DNA from: an uncultured Bacteroidota bacterium
GTDB lineage: Bacteria; Bacteroidota; Bacteroidia; Chitinophagales; S012-47
NCBI GenBank assembly: GCA_913062655.1
Contig: CAJXXO010000099.1
Location: forward strand, 1-8,587
Direction of reading: 5' to 3'
DNA length: 8,587 bases
The position numbers were made by a program, and so were the translations under genes. The notes beneath the pieces are model-generated. The model was not told the DNA's origin and made no database searches. It saw nothing but the letters and a program-made list of their open reading frames with translations. Of this stretch, positions 1 through 6,931 are shown one piece after another (position 1 is the stretch's first letter; each line of letters begins with the position of its first letter).

Positions 1-2
1 CC

Positions 3-98
3 TTTCTGCCTGCCGTAGCATTGATTCTTCAGTTTTTGGCCCTGGTTCGGATCAGAAAAGACGAACGGCTAGTCCGGTCTATGGATCGATTGCGGTAG
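3..98 (+). CDS. C-terminal end of a DUF4293-like membrane protein (partial)
   Basis: This is the last 31 codons of a gene that begins left of the window; the TAG stop is at 96-98. The visible residues are a hydrophobic stretch (LPAVALILQFLALV), the end of a transmembrane helix, followed by a strongly basic cytoplasmic tail, RIRKDERLVRSMDRLR. A final helix followed by a tail of the form IRKDE-LVRS-DRLR is, from memory, the typical ending of the DUF4293 family, small four-helix membrane proteins of unknown function in Bacteroidota. The family call is recognition of this short tail only; the rest of the gene is not available. The other two plus-strand frames here give no comparable protein-like ending. 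Confidence 0.68.
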   Translation, partial: FLPAVALILQFLALVRIRKDERLVRSMDRLR

Positions 99-136
99 CA
101 TGACAGACTTAACCATATGATAATCAGCTAATGGCG

Positions 137-166
137 TTGCATTTGGCGTTTGGCGAAGTATATTTG
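137..166 (+). promoter_or_regulatory. Bacteroidota-type promoter for the T9SS cargo gene
   Basis: A perfect -7 box TATATTTG (consensus TAnnTTTG) lies at 159-166, with TTG at 137-139 as the -33 element and a 19-base spacer, within the known range for Bacteroidota. Transcription should start near 170-172, giving a leader of about 20 bases before the ATG at 193. The -7 box is flanked by a 5-base inverted repeat (GGCGA at 152-156, TCGCC at 167-171), which may be chance. The leader holds two copies of ACGCTA ten bases apart (175-180 and 185-190). No Shine-Dalgarno sequence is visible. Confidence 0.72.
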
Positions 167-192
167 TCGCCCCCACGCTAATCAACGCTATT

Positions 193-1941
193 ATGAGGTT
201 TTTCCTTTCCCTGGCAATGCTTATGCAGGTTGCTACCGCGTGGGCCCAACTGGAACTCAACAGTTCAGGGACAACTTATACCATCGATTTTGAAACTACG
301 GTTAGTGGTGTGGCGAATGGTTCTTTTACCGGAGCCGGCTTTCTGCCAACACCAGGTACGGGCCAGTTGGATAGTGATGCCTGGGAAGTGTTGGAATGCA
401 GTGACGGGGATATAAATTTTGGGAGCACAGGCACTTCTGGCGATTATGCCAGAGGGTATAGCCTTGGTGGAGAGACAACTGGAGGCATCTATTCTTTTGA
501 AGTTTTGCCTGGTGATACTGCACTTGGCTTTCAGCCTTCTGGAGCGGACCTCACACCCGGTAGTATCACCTTGCGGTTGGAAAATACAACCGGCTCCATG
601 ATCACACGCCTCACGATTGATTATTTGCAGTACATCTATAATGACCAACCTCGCTCCAATGAGGTGGTCTTTTCTTTTTCTTACGATAATACCAACTGGG
701 TTCCCTTAGACACCGTGACCTCTCCCGAAGCGGCTGATCCTTCCCCGGCCTGGGCCAGTACGGCTGTCAATGAAGATATTGGTGTGCTGTTTCCAGATAA
801 TTCCTATCTCTACCTCCGCTGGCGGACAAACGATGTAAGCGGCAGCGGCCAACGTGATGAATTTGCCATTGATGACATAGTCATTACACCTACTACCTCT
901 GCAGTATGGCCTTCTATCCATGAAATAATGGCTGATCCCGATATTGATGAAAATGGAGTGGCATTCCCGGTAAGTGATGACAATGCAGAGTGGTTCGAAA
1001 TGTACAATCCATTATCCTATCCCGTTTACTTGACGGGACTACAAGTAGAAGATGGGGCTGGAAGTTTTACTATTAGCAATCTGATCATTCCAGCCTTGGA
1101 TTCAATTGTGCTGGGGCAAAGTGCGGATCAAAGTCTCAATGGGGCATATTCCTGTGATTATGCCTATGGAAATGGGTTTGGCCTAAACAATGGTGGTGAT
1201 GAGCTATCGCTGCTGTACCCGGATAATACAACGCTTGACGAAGTTGACTTTAGCAGCTGGTCCCTATTAACCACCGGTGCCGCTATGCGATTTGCGGGTA
1301 CGCCCTTGGATGATAATAACCTGGAGACTAATTGGGTAGTGTCCGCCACTCGCGGGGGAAGTTATGCCTCCGGTCAGCCCTCTTCAGACCTTGGTACGCC
1401 TGGCGTTTTTACACCTGTTTTATTATCCAATGCTTTTGTCGCCTTGCAAGCATTTGAAGAGCCTGAGGGTATTCGAGTCATGTGGAAGGTAAATGATGGG
1501 GAGTCATATACTTATCAATTGGAGCATAGCTATGATGGGCAGCAATTTCAAGTGCTTGTTGAAACCCCTGCTTTAGCATGGGTACACACCGAGCCTTCCC
1601 TGGGCGAAAACTTCTACCGGGTAAAGGTGTATGATGACTATGGTTTGGCGCACACCAGTCCTATGATTAGGGTAGAGTGGGCGGCTTTTGCTTTTTACTG
1701 TTATCCCAATCCATCTACCGGTCCTTTTACCCTATGGCAACGGGGGAGTGCAAATGTGGAATGGCATCTTGAAATGTACACCCTCCTGGGACAATTGGTT
1801 TTTTCTGCCCCTTGGCGGAGTTATGGTACACGTAGTACATTTTCAGGCCAACTATCTCTTCCTGATGGACGGTATAAGGTGGTGGTACGTGAGCCAACGG
1901 GGGGTATTCGATGGTCCACCACATGGCAGGTGGTTCACTAG
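193..1941 (+). CDS. Secreted T9SS cargo protein with lamin-tail domain
   Basis: A 582-residue secreted protein. Residues 1-18 form a Sec signal peptide with a hydrophobic core and an AWA cleavage motif (16-18). Residues about 26-233 look like a beta-sandwich domain common in Bacteroidota secreted proteins, ending in RDEFAIDDIVITP. Residues about 239-406 form a lamin-tail (LTD) domain: IHEIMADP (242-249), AEWFEMYNPLSYPVYLTG (265-282) and LNNGGDELSLLYPDN (331-345) are its usual signatures. Residues about 412-495 resemble a fibronectin III-like module. The end (about 500-582) is a type A T9SS sorting domain with YPNPSTG at 504-510, a LLGQLVF strand and a basic final strand. It is therefore probably exported through the outer membrane by the type IX system and kept on the surface or released. 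No catalytic domain is visible, so the role may be structural or adhesive; this is inference. The ATG at 193 is chosen because the signal peptide begins there, behind a good promoter. Confidence 0.9.
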   Translation: MRFFLSLAMLMQVATAWAQLELNSSGTTYTIDFETTVSGVANGSFTGAGFLPTPGTGQLDSDAWEVLECSDGDINFGSTGTSGDYARGYSLGGETTGGIYSFEVLPGDTALGFQPSGADLTPGSITLRLENTTGSMITRLTIDYLQYIYNDQPRSNEVVFSFSYDNTNWVPLDTVTSPEAADPSPAWASTAVNEDIGVLFPDNSYLYLRWRTNDVSGSGQRDEFAIDDIVITPTTSAVWPSIHEIMADPDIDENGVAFPVSDDNAEWFEMYNPLSYPVYLTGLQVEDGAGSFTISNLIIPALDSIVLGQSADQSLNGAYSCDYAYGNGFGLNNGGDELSLLYPDNTTLDEVDFSSWSLLTTGAAMRFAGTPLDDNNLETNWVVSATRGGSYASGQPSSDLGTPGVFTPVLLSNAFVALQAFEEPEGIRVMWKVNDGESYTYQLEHSYDGQQFQVLVETPALAWVHTEPSLGENFYRVKVYDDYGLAHTSPMIRVEWAAFAFYCYPNPSTGPFTLWQRGSANVEWHLEMYTLLGQLVFSAPWRSYGTRSTFSGQLSLPDGRYKVVVREPTGGIRWSTTWQVVH

Positions 1942-2291
1942 CAATCCTTCCATTCCGGCCCATCTTCTGTGCTAAACTTAGCCCGTGTTTTGGCTTTTTC
2001 CACTTGCCGGTCGATTATCATTTGAGCAATAATACCGGGAGCTTCATCTGTTGGATGTGCATGCAAGGCCTGCATCAGCTTTTGTTCCGACACATCAATG
2101 CGATACAATATCCACTTCAGCCGATCTATGTTGTGCGCTATTAAATAGGCCACCTGGTGGCGTAAGACAAAGTGCAATCTATCATTCAGTTGATCCGGGT
2201 CAGCAATAGCAAGGCCGGCCTTTTCCTCGTCCAGGTCAAAATCACGTATGATGATTCTCGTAGCGCTTTGAATGGGTAATTGATCAGCCAT
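1938..2291 (-). CDS. Small conserved-looking hypothetical protein
   Basis: A 117-residue soluble protein, starting MADQLPIQSATRIIIRDF, with no signal peptide or membrane segment. The middle (about residues 33-66) looks helical and contains the phrase AHNIDRLKWILYRIDVSEQKL, which I associate with uncharacterised short proteins of Bacteroidota; no function is known to me. The C-terminus is charged (DRQVEKAKTRAKFSTEDGPEW). The same frame stays open upstream to 2399, but that would run into the DUF2400 gene, so the ATG at 2289-2291, 19 bases after that gene's stop, is the sensible start. It is probably the second gene of an operon with DUF2400. Its stop overlaps the stop of the convergent T9SS gene by four bases. 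The function cannot be named from sequence. Confidence 0.82.
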   Translation of the reverse strand: MADQLPIQSATRIIIRDFDLDEEKAGLAIADPDQLNDRLHFVLRHQVAYLIAHNIDRLKWILYRIDVSEQKLMQALHAHPTDEAPGIIAQMIIDRQVEKAKTRAKFSTEDGPEWKDC

Positions 2292-2310
2292 GTGGTTGAA
2301 TCTAGCACAT

Positions 2311-3108
2311 TTATAATCCGGTAGAAAGGTTGAGCCCGCCAAATTTTCGGTCTTCAATGCCGAGCCCAAACAAGGCGAAGTCATAGCGGACCGGGTCATC
2401 CGGATCCAACTCCCTTAGGGCTTCGGTTAATTCCAAGGCAGTAAGCCAATCGGTCTGCTTTCGTTGCACAAGACCCAATTCACGAGCAATACGATTCACA
2501 TGGGTATCGACCGGGCAGATCAACTGGTGGGGACGAATGGTGCGCCACAAGCCAAAATCTACGCCTTCTTTATCTTGCCGCACCATCCAGCGGAGGTACA
2601 TATTGAGTCTTTTACAAGTACTTTTTCGCAAAGGGGTAGGGATGTGCTTGCGCGTGCGATCGGGCGCTTCTGAAAGGTCGAAGAACAACTTATGAAACCC
2701 GATCAGAGCCGGACCGGTATGGTCATCGAGTGGATCATGAAATTGCGTGAAGGCCTCCTCCAGCGAGTTATGGTGACTGTACCAATGCTGCAGCCAATGG
2801 ATAAAGTATAGCGTATCAGTTGGATTAAAAGTGCGATGCCGAAAGTTGGTAAACCGCTGGCGGTCGCTCTCCTTGTGTTGGGTGATAAACTGATACGGAG
2901 CATGATCCATCAGGGCCAGCAGTTCGTTCGACTTGTTCAGGATGGTGGTCCGATTGCCCCAGGCAAATACGGCTGCAAAGAATCCGGCAATTTCAATATC
3001 TCTTTTGTCGGCAAATTGATGCGGAATGGAAATTGGGTCGGCCGCTATGAAGTCGGGTTGGTTGTACTGCTTCGCTTTTTGTTCCAGAAAATGGGCCAAT
3101 GCATCCAT
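2311..3108 (-). CDS. DUF2400 / TIGR02757 family protein
   Basis: A 265-residue soluble protein, full length for the family. Recognised by the family phrases IAGFFAAVFAWGNRTTILNKS (residues 40-60), NFRHRTFNPTDTLYFI (88-103), CKRLNMYLRWMVRQDKEGVDFGLW (165-188) and ELDPDDPVRYDFALFGLG (233-250). The biochemical role is unknown. The segment CPVDTHVNRIARELGL (198-213) closely resembles the VDTHV-R-RLGL segment of helix-hairpin-helix (HhH-GPD) DNA glycosylases, where the Asp is catalytic. Lys166 lies about where the catalytic Lys of endonuclease III would fall, so a divergent glycosylase fold is plausible; this is inference. The ATG at 3106-3108 lies five bases after a strong -7 box, implying a leaderless transcript. 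The small hypothetical gene follows 19 bases downstream. Confidence 0.92.
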   Translation of the reverse strand: MDALAHFLEQKAKQYNQPDFIAADPISIPHQFADKRDIEIAGFFAAVFAWGNRTTILNKSNELLALMDHAPYQFITQHKESDRQRFTNFRHRTFNPTDTLYFIHWLQHWYSHHNSLEEAFTQFHDPLDDHTGPALIGFHKLFFDLSEAPDRTRKHIPTPLRKSTCKRLNMYLRWMVRQDKEGVDFGLWRTIRPHQLICPVDTHVNRIARELGLVQRKQTDWLTALELTEALRELDPDDPVRYDFALFGLGIEDRKFGGLNLSTGL

Positions 3109-3112
3109 GCCC

Positions 3113-3140
3113 CAAAGGTAGTAGTTGGTCGGACGGCAAA
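3113..3140 (-). promoter_or_regulatory. Promoter of the DUF2400 operon, apparently leaderless
   Basis: Read on the minus strand, TTTG (3140-3137) is followed by a 16-base spacer and a perfect -7 box TACCTTTG (3120-3113). Four bases (GGGC) then separate the box from the ATG at 3108. Because transcription starts about 4-6 bases after this box in Bacteroidota, the message should begin at or next to the start codon. The -33 element lies inside the spacer of the opposing glycosyltransferase promoter. Confidence 0.72.
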
Positions 3141-3151
3141 GTGTATTTTTG
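3125..3151 (+). promoter_or_regulatory. Promoter of the glycosyltransferase operon, apparently leaderless
   Basis: TTG at 3125-3127, a 16-base spacer, and a perfect -7 box TATTTTTG at 3144-3151, followed by four bases (TGCC) and ATG at 3156. The geometry matches the opposing DUF2400 promoter, and the predicted transcription start falls at or next to the ATG. This also argues for the start at 3156 rather than the upstream in-frame ATG at 3099, which lies before the promoter and inside the divergent gene. Confidence 0.72.
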
Positions 3152-3155
3152 TGCC

Positions 3156-3992
3156 ATGACCAGTGGCTTTTCCATTTTGATTCCTACCTGGAATAACCTG
3201 CCTTATCTGCAGGCTTGTGTGCGAAGCATTCGCAAGTATAGTAGCTACGACCACGAAATAGTGGTACATGTAAATGAAGGAAAAGACGACACCCTGGCCT
3301 GGCTGGATAAGGAGCAAATACGCTTTACCTCGTCCAATGAGAATATTGGTATCTGTAAGGCTTTTAATCAAATGCTGCCTGCCAGCAGCAGGGCACAGGT
3401 CCTTTACATGAATGATGACATGTTTGTGCTTCCTGAATGGGATACCCAGTTGGTAAAGGCCATACCGGAGCAACCGCACTGGATGCTATCGGCTACCATG
3501 ATTGAGCCAACGGATACCGGTAATCCGGTAGTGCGAGTGATTGATTATGGGCAAAATCTGATTCAGTTTACAGAGGAGCAATTGGTCATGGAAATGGATA
3601 GGCTGGTGCGAGAGGATTGGTCAGGCAGCACCTGGCCGCCAGTTCTATTGGCGCGGGATACCTTGGAAGCAGTAGGCGGTTTTAGTGAAGAATTCTCCCC
3701 CGGGATGTACTCCGACCCCGATCTGGCTATGAAGGTCTGGCAACTGGGTGGGCGCTATTTCAAGGGAGTCGGGAGTAGCCTCGTCTATCACTTTCAAGCT
3801 AAGTCAACCGGCCGGGTAAAGAAAAATAATGGCCGGCTCACATTCATGAAAAAATGGGGGATAACGCCTTCTGCATTTTATGCGCATTACCTGCATATGG
3901 GTGAGCCCTGGACTGGCCCCCAATCAGATCCTCCGAATAGCAAGCTGTTGGGCAACCGTATGCGTGTAAAACTGCAAACCATAGGTCGATGA
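3156..3992 (+). CDS. GT2-like glycosyltransferase (GT-A fold)
   Basis: A 278-residue enzyme with the plan of family 2 glycosyltransferases, which transfer a sugar from a nucleotide-sugar donor. The N-terminus FSILIPTWNNLPYLQACVRS (5-24) is the classic first strand and helix. SNENIGICKAFN (60-71) is the donor-side loop, YMNDDMFV (84-91) is the metal-binding DXD-like motif, and GGFSEEFSPGMYSDPDLAMK (174-193) holds the usual late acidic motif. No transmembrane helix is visible, so it probably works in the cytoplasm or at the inner face of the membrane. The frame is open back to 3099, but the family start and the promoter both favour 3156. The stop overlaps the next gene's start in ATGA, so the two are probably translationally coupled. 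The sugar and acceptor cannot be told from sequence; a surface polysaccharide or LPS role is likely. Confidence 0.9.
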   Translation: MTSGFSILIPTWNNLPYLQACVRSIRKYSSYDHEIVVHVNEGKDDTLAWLDKEQIRFTSSNENIGICKAFNQMLPASSRAQVLYMNDDMFVLPEWDTQLVKAIPEQPHWMLSATMIEPTDTGNPVVRVIDYGQNLIQFTEEQLVMEMDRLVREDWSGSTWPPVLLARDTLEAVGGFSEEFSPGMYSDPDLAMKVWQLGGRYFKGVGSSLVYHFQAKSTGRVKKNNGRLTFMKKWGITPSAFYAHYLHMGEPWTGPQSDPPNSKLLGNRMRVKLQTIGR

Positions 3993-5044
3993 AAGTAGCA
4001 CTGGTCCATTATCGAATAGCCCATGCTGGGGGGCTCGAGAGGCGGTTGTTGAATTATACGCGATATTTTCTCGATCGGGGAGACGAGGTGACCTTACTCT
4101 TTGCACAGCGCGATCCAAGTGTAAAATTGCCCAAACAAGTCATTCTTCGCCACCTGCCAGTGCGCTTATACCCTAAGCCTCTCCGCATGGGTGCTTTTGG
4201 CAATAAGGTCAAAAAAGAATTGGAAAAGGGGGGGTATGACTTCGACCTGTCTCTGGGCCGTACACCGGGGGCACAGCTACTCGTTTGCCCGGGTAATCAC
4301 CGTGGTTTCCTCCATCATATGGAGCGTAGGTGGCGGTATACCGATGCCATCGAAGCCCGATTGGATATTAAAGCATTCGAGTCTGCTCAGCATATCCTGG
4401 CCGCCAGCCATCAGATGAAGGAAGAACTGGTAGATTGGTATATGGTGCCGGAGGAGAAGATCTCTGTATTGTATCCACCGAGTGATGTCTCTCGCTTTTC
4501 GAATGCGCTCAAGACGCAACAAGCTGCCTTGCGCAAAAAATGGGGCATGTCGCCCGCAAAAAAGAACTTTTTGTTTGTCTCATACAGCCACAGACGGAAA
4601 GGACTCTCCATTTTGCTGGAGCTATTTCGTGAGCTGCAGCAGGAGCCCTTTCAACTCTACATTGCAGGGGAAAAGCCTAAACGACCATTGCCCGCCAACA
4701 TTACCTACCTGGACTTTATTGAGCAAATGCCAGAACTATACGCTGCTGCAGATTACTTGATTCATCCAGCCTTCTATGAGCCCTTCGGACAGATCGTAAC
4801 CGAAAGCTTGCAGTGTGGCACACCGGTCCTCGTCTCTGCCACTACGGGTGCCGGAGAATTGTTGTGTCCGGATGAAGGCATGGTAGTCCCCAATCAGCAA
4901 GTGAGTAATTGGGTGCAGGGCCTTCATGAACTAATTAGCAGGAACTTGAAGGTGCCACCAAAATTTGCTGAACGTAACGGCCTTACCTTACCCCAACACA
5001 TGAAAGAAATGCTTACCATCTGGGCTGATCTTCCTCGCCCATAA
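3989..5044 (+). CDS. GT4-like glycosyltransferase (GT-B fold)
   Basis: A 351-residue retaining glycosyltransferase. The N-terminal Rossmann half begins MKVALVHYRIAHAGGLERR, with the acceptor-side Gly-Gly loop at 14-15. The C-terminal half starts near residue 193 (FLFVSYSHRRKGL), with a basic phosphate-binding SHRRKG at 200-205, a donor strand YIAGEKPK (224-231), and the family 4 E-x7-E motif EPFGQIVTE at 264-272. The order of landmarks, including the charged region DIKAFESAQHILAASHQMKEEL (126-147), recalls LPS core enzymes such as WaaG, but this is only an overall resemblance. It is the second gene of the operon, overlapping the GT2-like gene by four bases. Its last 32 bases overlap the end of the convergent PrsW-like gene. 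The substrate is unknown. Confidence 0.9.
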   Translation: MKVALVHYRIAHAGGLERRLLNYTRYFLDRGDEVTLLFAQRDPSVKLPKQVILRHLPVRLYPKPLRMGAFGNKVKKELEKGGYDFDLSLGRTPGAQLLVCPGNHRGFLHHMERRWRYTDAIEARLDIKAFESAQHILAASHQMKEELVDWYMVPEEKISVLYPPSDVSRFSNALKTQQAALRKKWGMSPAKKNFLFVSYSHRRKGLSILLELFRELQQEPFQLYIAGEKPKRPLPANITYLDFIEQMPELYAAADYLIHPAFYEPFGQIVTESLQCGTPVLVSATTGAGELLCPDEGMVVPNQQVSNWVQGLHELISRNLKVPPKFAERNGLTLPQHMKEMLTIWADLPRP

Positions 5045-5747
5045 CTGGTGGATCTACCACTCGATGGGTACTAACTCTTTGGTGATAGCGAATAGCCCTG
5101 ACCGATAGCACCACCGCTACAAGGAGTGAGGCAAAAGCTCCGAGCACCATGCCTGGAACGACCTTTTGCATCAGGAAGAAATCGTAGGCACCATGAAAAA
5201 CGACAGCCGCCAGTAAGCCGGCAAATAGCCAACCCGTCTTACCGCTCTTGGCAAACTTAGCCTTGCCCGCATAGTACCCCATTAGTATAGCAAAGGTAGC
5301 ATGAGCAGGCACTGCTGTTATGGCACGCCAGCCGCCAACGGTAAGCGAGTCAACATAAGTGGGCTGCCCGAATACATACAGCAGGTTTTCTACGGCTGCA
5401 AAACCCATACCGATCATCATAGTGTACATGATGCCATCGTAGGGTTCATCAAAGGCTCTCTTGCGGTAGAGAAACAGCCGCAGCATAATGAACTTGGCTA
5501 CCTCTTCACTGCAAGCTACCACCAAAAAGGCATAGGTAAAAGTGCTCGACAGGCGCTGATTGTCCAATTCGAAACCCAATGCGCTCCAACCAAAGCTGAA
5601 TAGCAAGGTAGGGAGCACACTGAAAACACCCAATACAAACGCCCAAATCAATAGCAATATCGGCTCCCTCTCGTGGCGATCGTTGAAGTATACATAGGTG
5701 ATCAATACCACTACGGGTGATAACGCCAGGGCAACGAGGTTCCACAT
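5013..5747 (-). CDS. PrsW-family intramembrane protease
   Basis: A 244-residue multi-pass inner-membrane protein with about seven or eight hydrophobic segments. The conserved residues of the PrsW/CAAX-protease superfamily are present in order: CSEEVAKF (79-86, the EExxK motif), FDEPYDGIMY (99-108), GFAAVENLLY (115-124), AHATFAILMGYYAG (149-161 region, His149) and VFHGAYDFF (183-191, His185). In Bacillus subtilis PrsW starts the release of sigma-W by cutting an anti-sigma factor; the substrate here is unknown and no anti-sigma gene lies in the window. The ATG is one base after the stop of the cystathionine gene, so the two are almost certainly co-transcribed. The hydrophilic C-terminal tail, about residues 217-244, is probably cytoplasmic and is where the gene overlaps the convergent GT4 gene. 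Confidence 0.9.
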   Translation of the reverse strand: MWNLVALALSPVVVLITYVYFNDRHEREPILLLIWAFVLGVFSVLPTLLFSFGWSALGFELDNQRLSSTFTYAFLVVACSEEVAKFIMLRLFLYRKRAFDEPYDGIMYTMMIGMGFAAVENLLYVFGQPTYVDSLTVGGWRAITAVPAHATFAILMGYYAGKAKFAKSGKTGWLFAGLLAAVVFHGAYDFFLMQKVVPGMVLGAFASLLVAVVLSVRAIRYHQRVSTHRVVDPPVMGEEDQPRW

Positions 5748-5748
5748 A

Positions 5749-6924
5749 TCAGATCAGACTGAGTGCGTGCGCTAAGTCGGCAATCAGGTCGTCTGCGTGT
5801 TCAATACCTACACTCAATCGGATCAACGAGTCAACCACCCCGCTGGCTTCGCGTTCTGCGGGAGGAATAGCTCCATGTGTCATACTGGCCGGATGACCAA
5901 TCAGCGACTCTACCCCACCGAGCGACTCGGCCAGGGCAAAGAGCTGGGTGCCACTCAACACTTTTTTGGCATCTTCAAAGGAGTTGCCTTTCAACGTAAA
6001 GCTGACCATGCCGCCAAAGCCGTCCATCTGCTCGGCTGCTACTTTGTGGTTGGGGTGATCTGCAAAGCCCGGCCACAATACCTGATCTACTTTGGGGTGC
6101 TTTTTCAGCCAGTGCGCAATAATGTGCCCATTCTCGCAGTGTCGATCTAAGCGGACGTGTAAAGTTTTGATGCCACGCAACACCAGGAAGCAATCCTGCG
6201 GGCCCGGCACCGCACCACAACTGTTTTGCAAGAAATACAAACGTTCGGCAATTACATCATCATTGGTAATCACGGCACCTAGTACCACATCACTGTGTCC
6301 GCCAAGGTATTTGGTGGCGCTGTGCAATACAATATGTGCCCCCAGATCAAGCGGTCGCTGCAGGTAGGGCGAGGCAAAAGTATTATCTGCTACCACTTTG
6401 ATGGCAGTGCCTGCCGTTAAGGCCGCAATCGCTTTGATATCAATGATCTTCAGCGTAGGGTTGGTCGGGGTCTCCACCCATATCATCTTGGTGTTGTCAT
6501 TGATCAGGGCTTTCACCTTTTGTGGATCATCCATGGGGGTGAAGTGAAACTTGATGCCATACGGCTCAAATACTTTCCTGAAAATGCGATACGTACCTCC
6601 GTACAGATCATTCGTAGCGATCACTTCATCTCCCGGCTGTAATAGTTTGATCACGGCATCCACTGCACCCAGGCCACTGCTGTAGGCTATGCCGTATTTG
6701 CCATTTTCCAGTGCGGCCAGATTATCTTGCAAGGCGTGGCGTGTTGGATTTTGCGTTCTGGCGTATTCAAACCCATCATGATCGCCCGGTGCCCGTTGCA
6801 CGTAAGTGGATGTCTGGTATATAGGGGTCATAATAGCACCCGTGGTTGGGTCGGGAGATAGACCGGCATGGATGGTTTTGGTTTCAATATGCATATCCTT
6901 GTGATCGCTCATCGGTAGATTCAT
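5749..6924 (-). CDS. Trans-sulfuration PLP enzyme (cystathionine gamma-synthase/lyase)
   Basis: A 391-residue Cys/Met metabolism PLP enzyme, full length for the family. The N-terminus ETKTIHAGLSPDPTTGAI (14-31) is diagnostic. PLP-site landmarks are YARTQNPT (54-61, contacting phosphate of the neighbouring subunit), SSGLGAV (82-88), VVADNTFASP (177-186, with Asp180 holding the pyridine nitrogen) and HSATKYLGGHSD (201-212, with Lys205 forming the Schiff base). SLGGVESLIGHPASMTH (334-350) closes the active site. It acts on O-activated homoserine or on cystathionine. The ending IGHPASMTHGAIPPAER is closer to gamma-synthases (metB), but lyases (mccB) cannot be ruled out from sequence. The ATG at 6924 is used; in-frame Met5 and Met11 are alternatives. 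A hairpin lies just upstream. The gene follows DUF1015 and directly precedes the PrsW-like gene. Confidence 0.93.
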   Translation of the reverse strand: MNLPMSDHKDMHIETKTIHAGLSPDPTTGAIMTPIYQTSTYVQRAPGDHDGFEYARTQNPTRHALQDNLAALENGKYGIAYSSGLGAVDAVIKLLQPGDEVIATNDLYGGTYRIFRKVFEPYGIKFHFTPMDDPQKVKALINDNTKMIWVETPTNPTLKIIDIKAIAALTAGTAIKVVADNTFASPYLQRPLDLGAHIVLHSATKYLGGHSDVVLGAVITNDDVIAERLYFLQNSCGAVPGPQDCFLVLRGIKTLHVRLDRHCENGHIIAHWLKKHPKVDQVLWPGFADHPNHKVAAEQMDGFGGMVSFTLKGNSFEDAKKVLSGTQLFALAESLGGVESLIGHPASMTHGAIPPAEREASGVVDSLIRLSVGIEHADDLIADLAHALSLI

Positions 6925-6931
6925 TTACAGC

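Noticed and set aside
152..171. Inverted repeat GGCGA/TCGCC around the -7 box as an operator
   Set aside because: Five-base arms are too short to claim an operator; it is noted only in the promoter entry.
265..648. Minus-strand open frame of 127 codons inside the T9SS gene
   Set aside because: The sense frame encodes a clear signal peptide and domains; the antisense product is rich in Cys, Arg and Ile without family features.
2292..2399. Upstream extension of the small minus-strand gene to an ATG at 2399
   Set aside because: It would overlap the end of the DUF2400 gene by about 89 bases. The added residues do not look like a conserved protein, and the ATG at 2291 fits the gap after the DUF2400 stop.
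3099..3155. Upstream in-frame start for the GT2-like gene at 3099
   Set aside because: It would begin inside the divergent gene and before the promoter. The added 19 residues do not resemble the family, which starts with the FSILIPTWNN strand.
2836..3159. Plus-strand open frame of 107 codons
   Set aside because: It is opposite the conserved DUF2400 frame and has no promoter or family features.
3045..3479. Minus-strand open frame of 144 codons
   Set aside because: It lies antisense to the GT2-like gene and the start of DUF2400, and its translation has no recognisable protein character.
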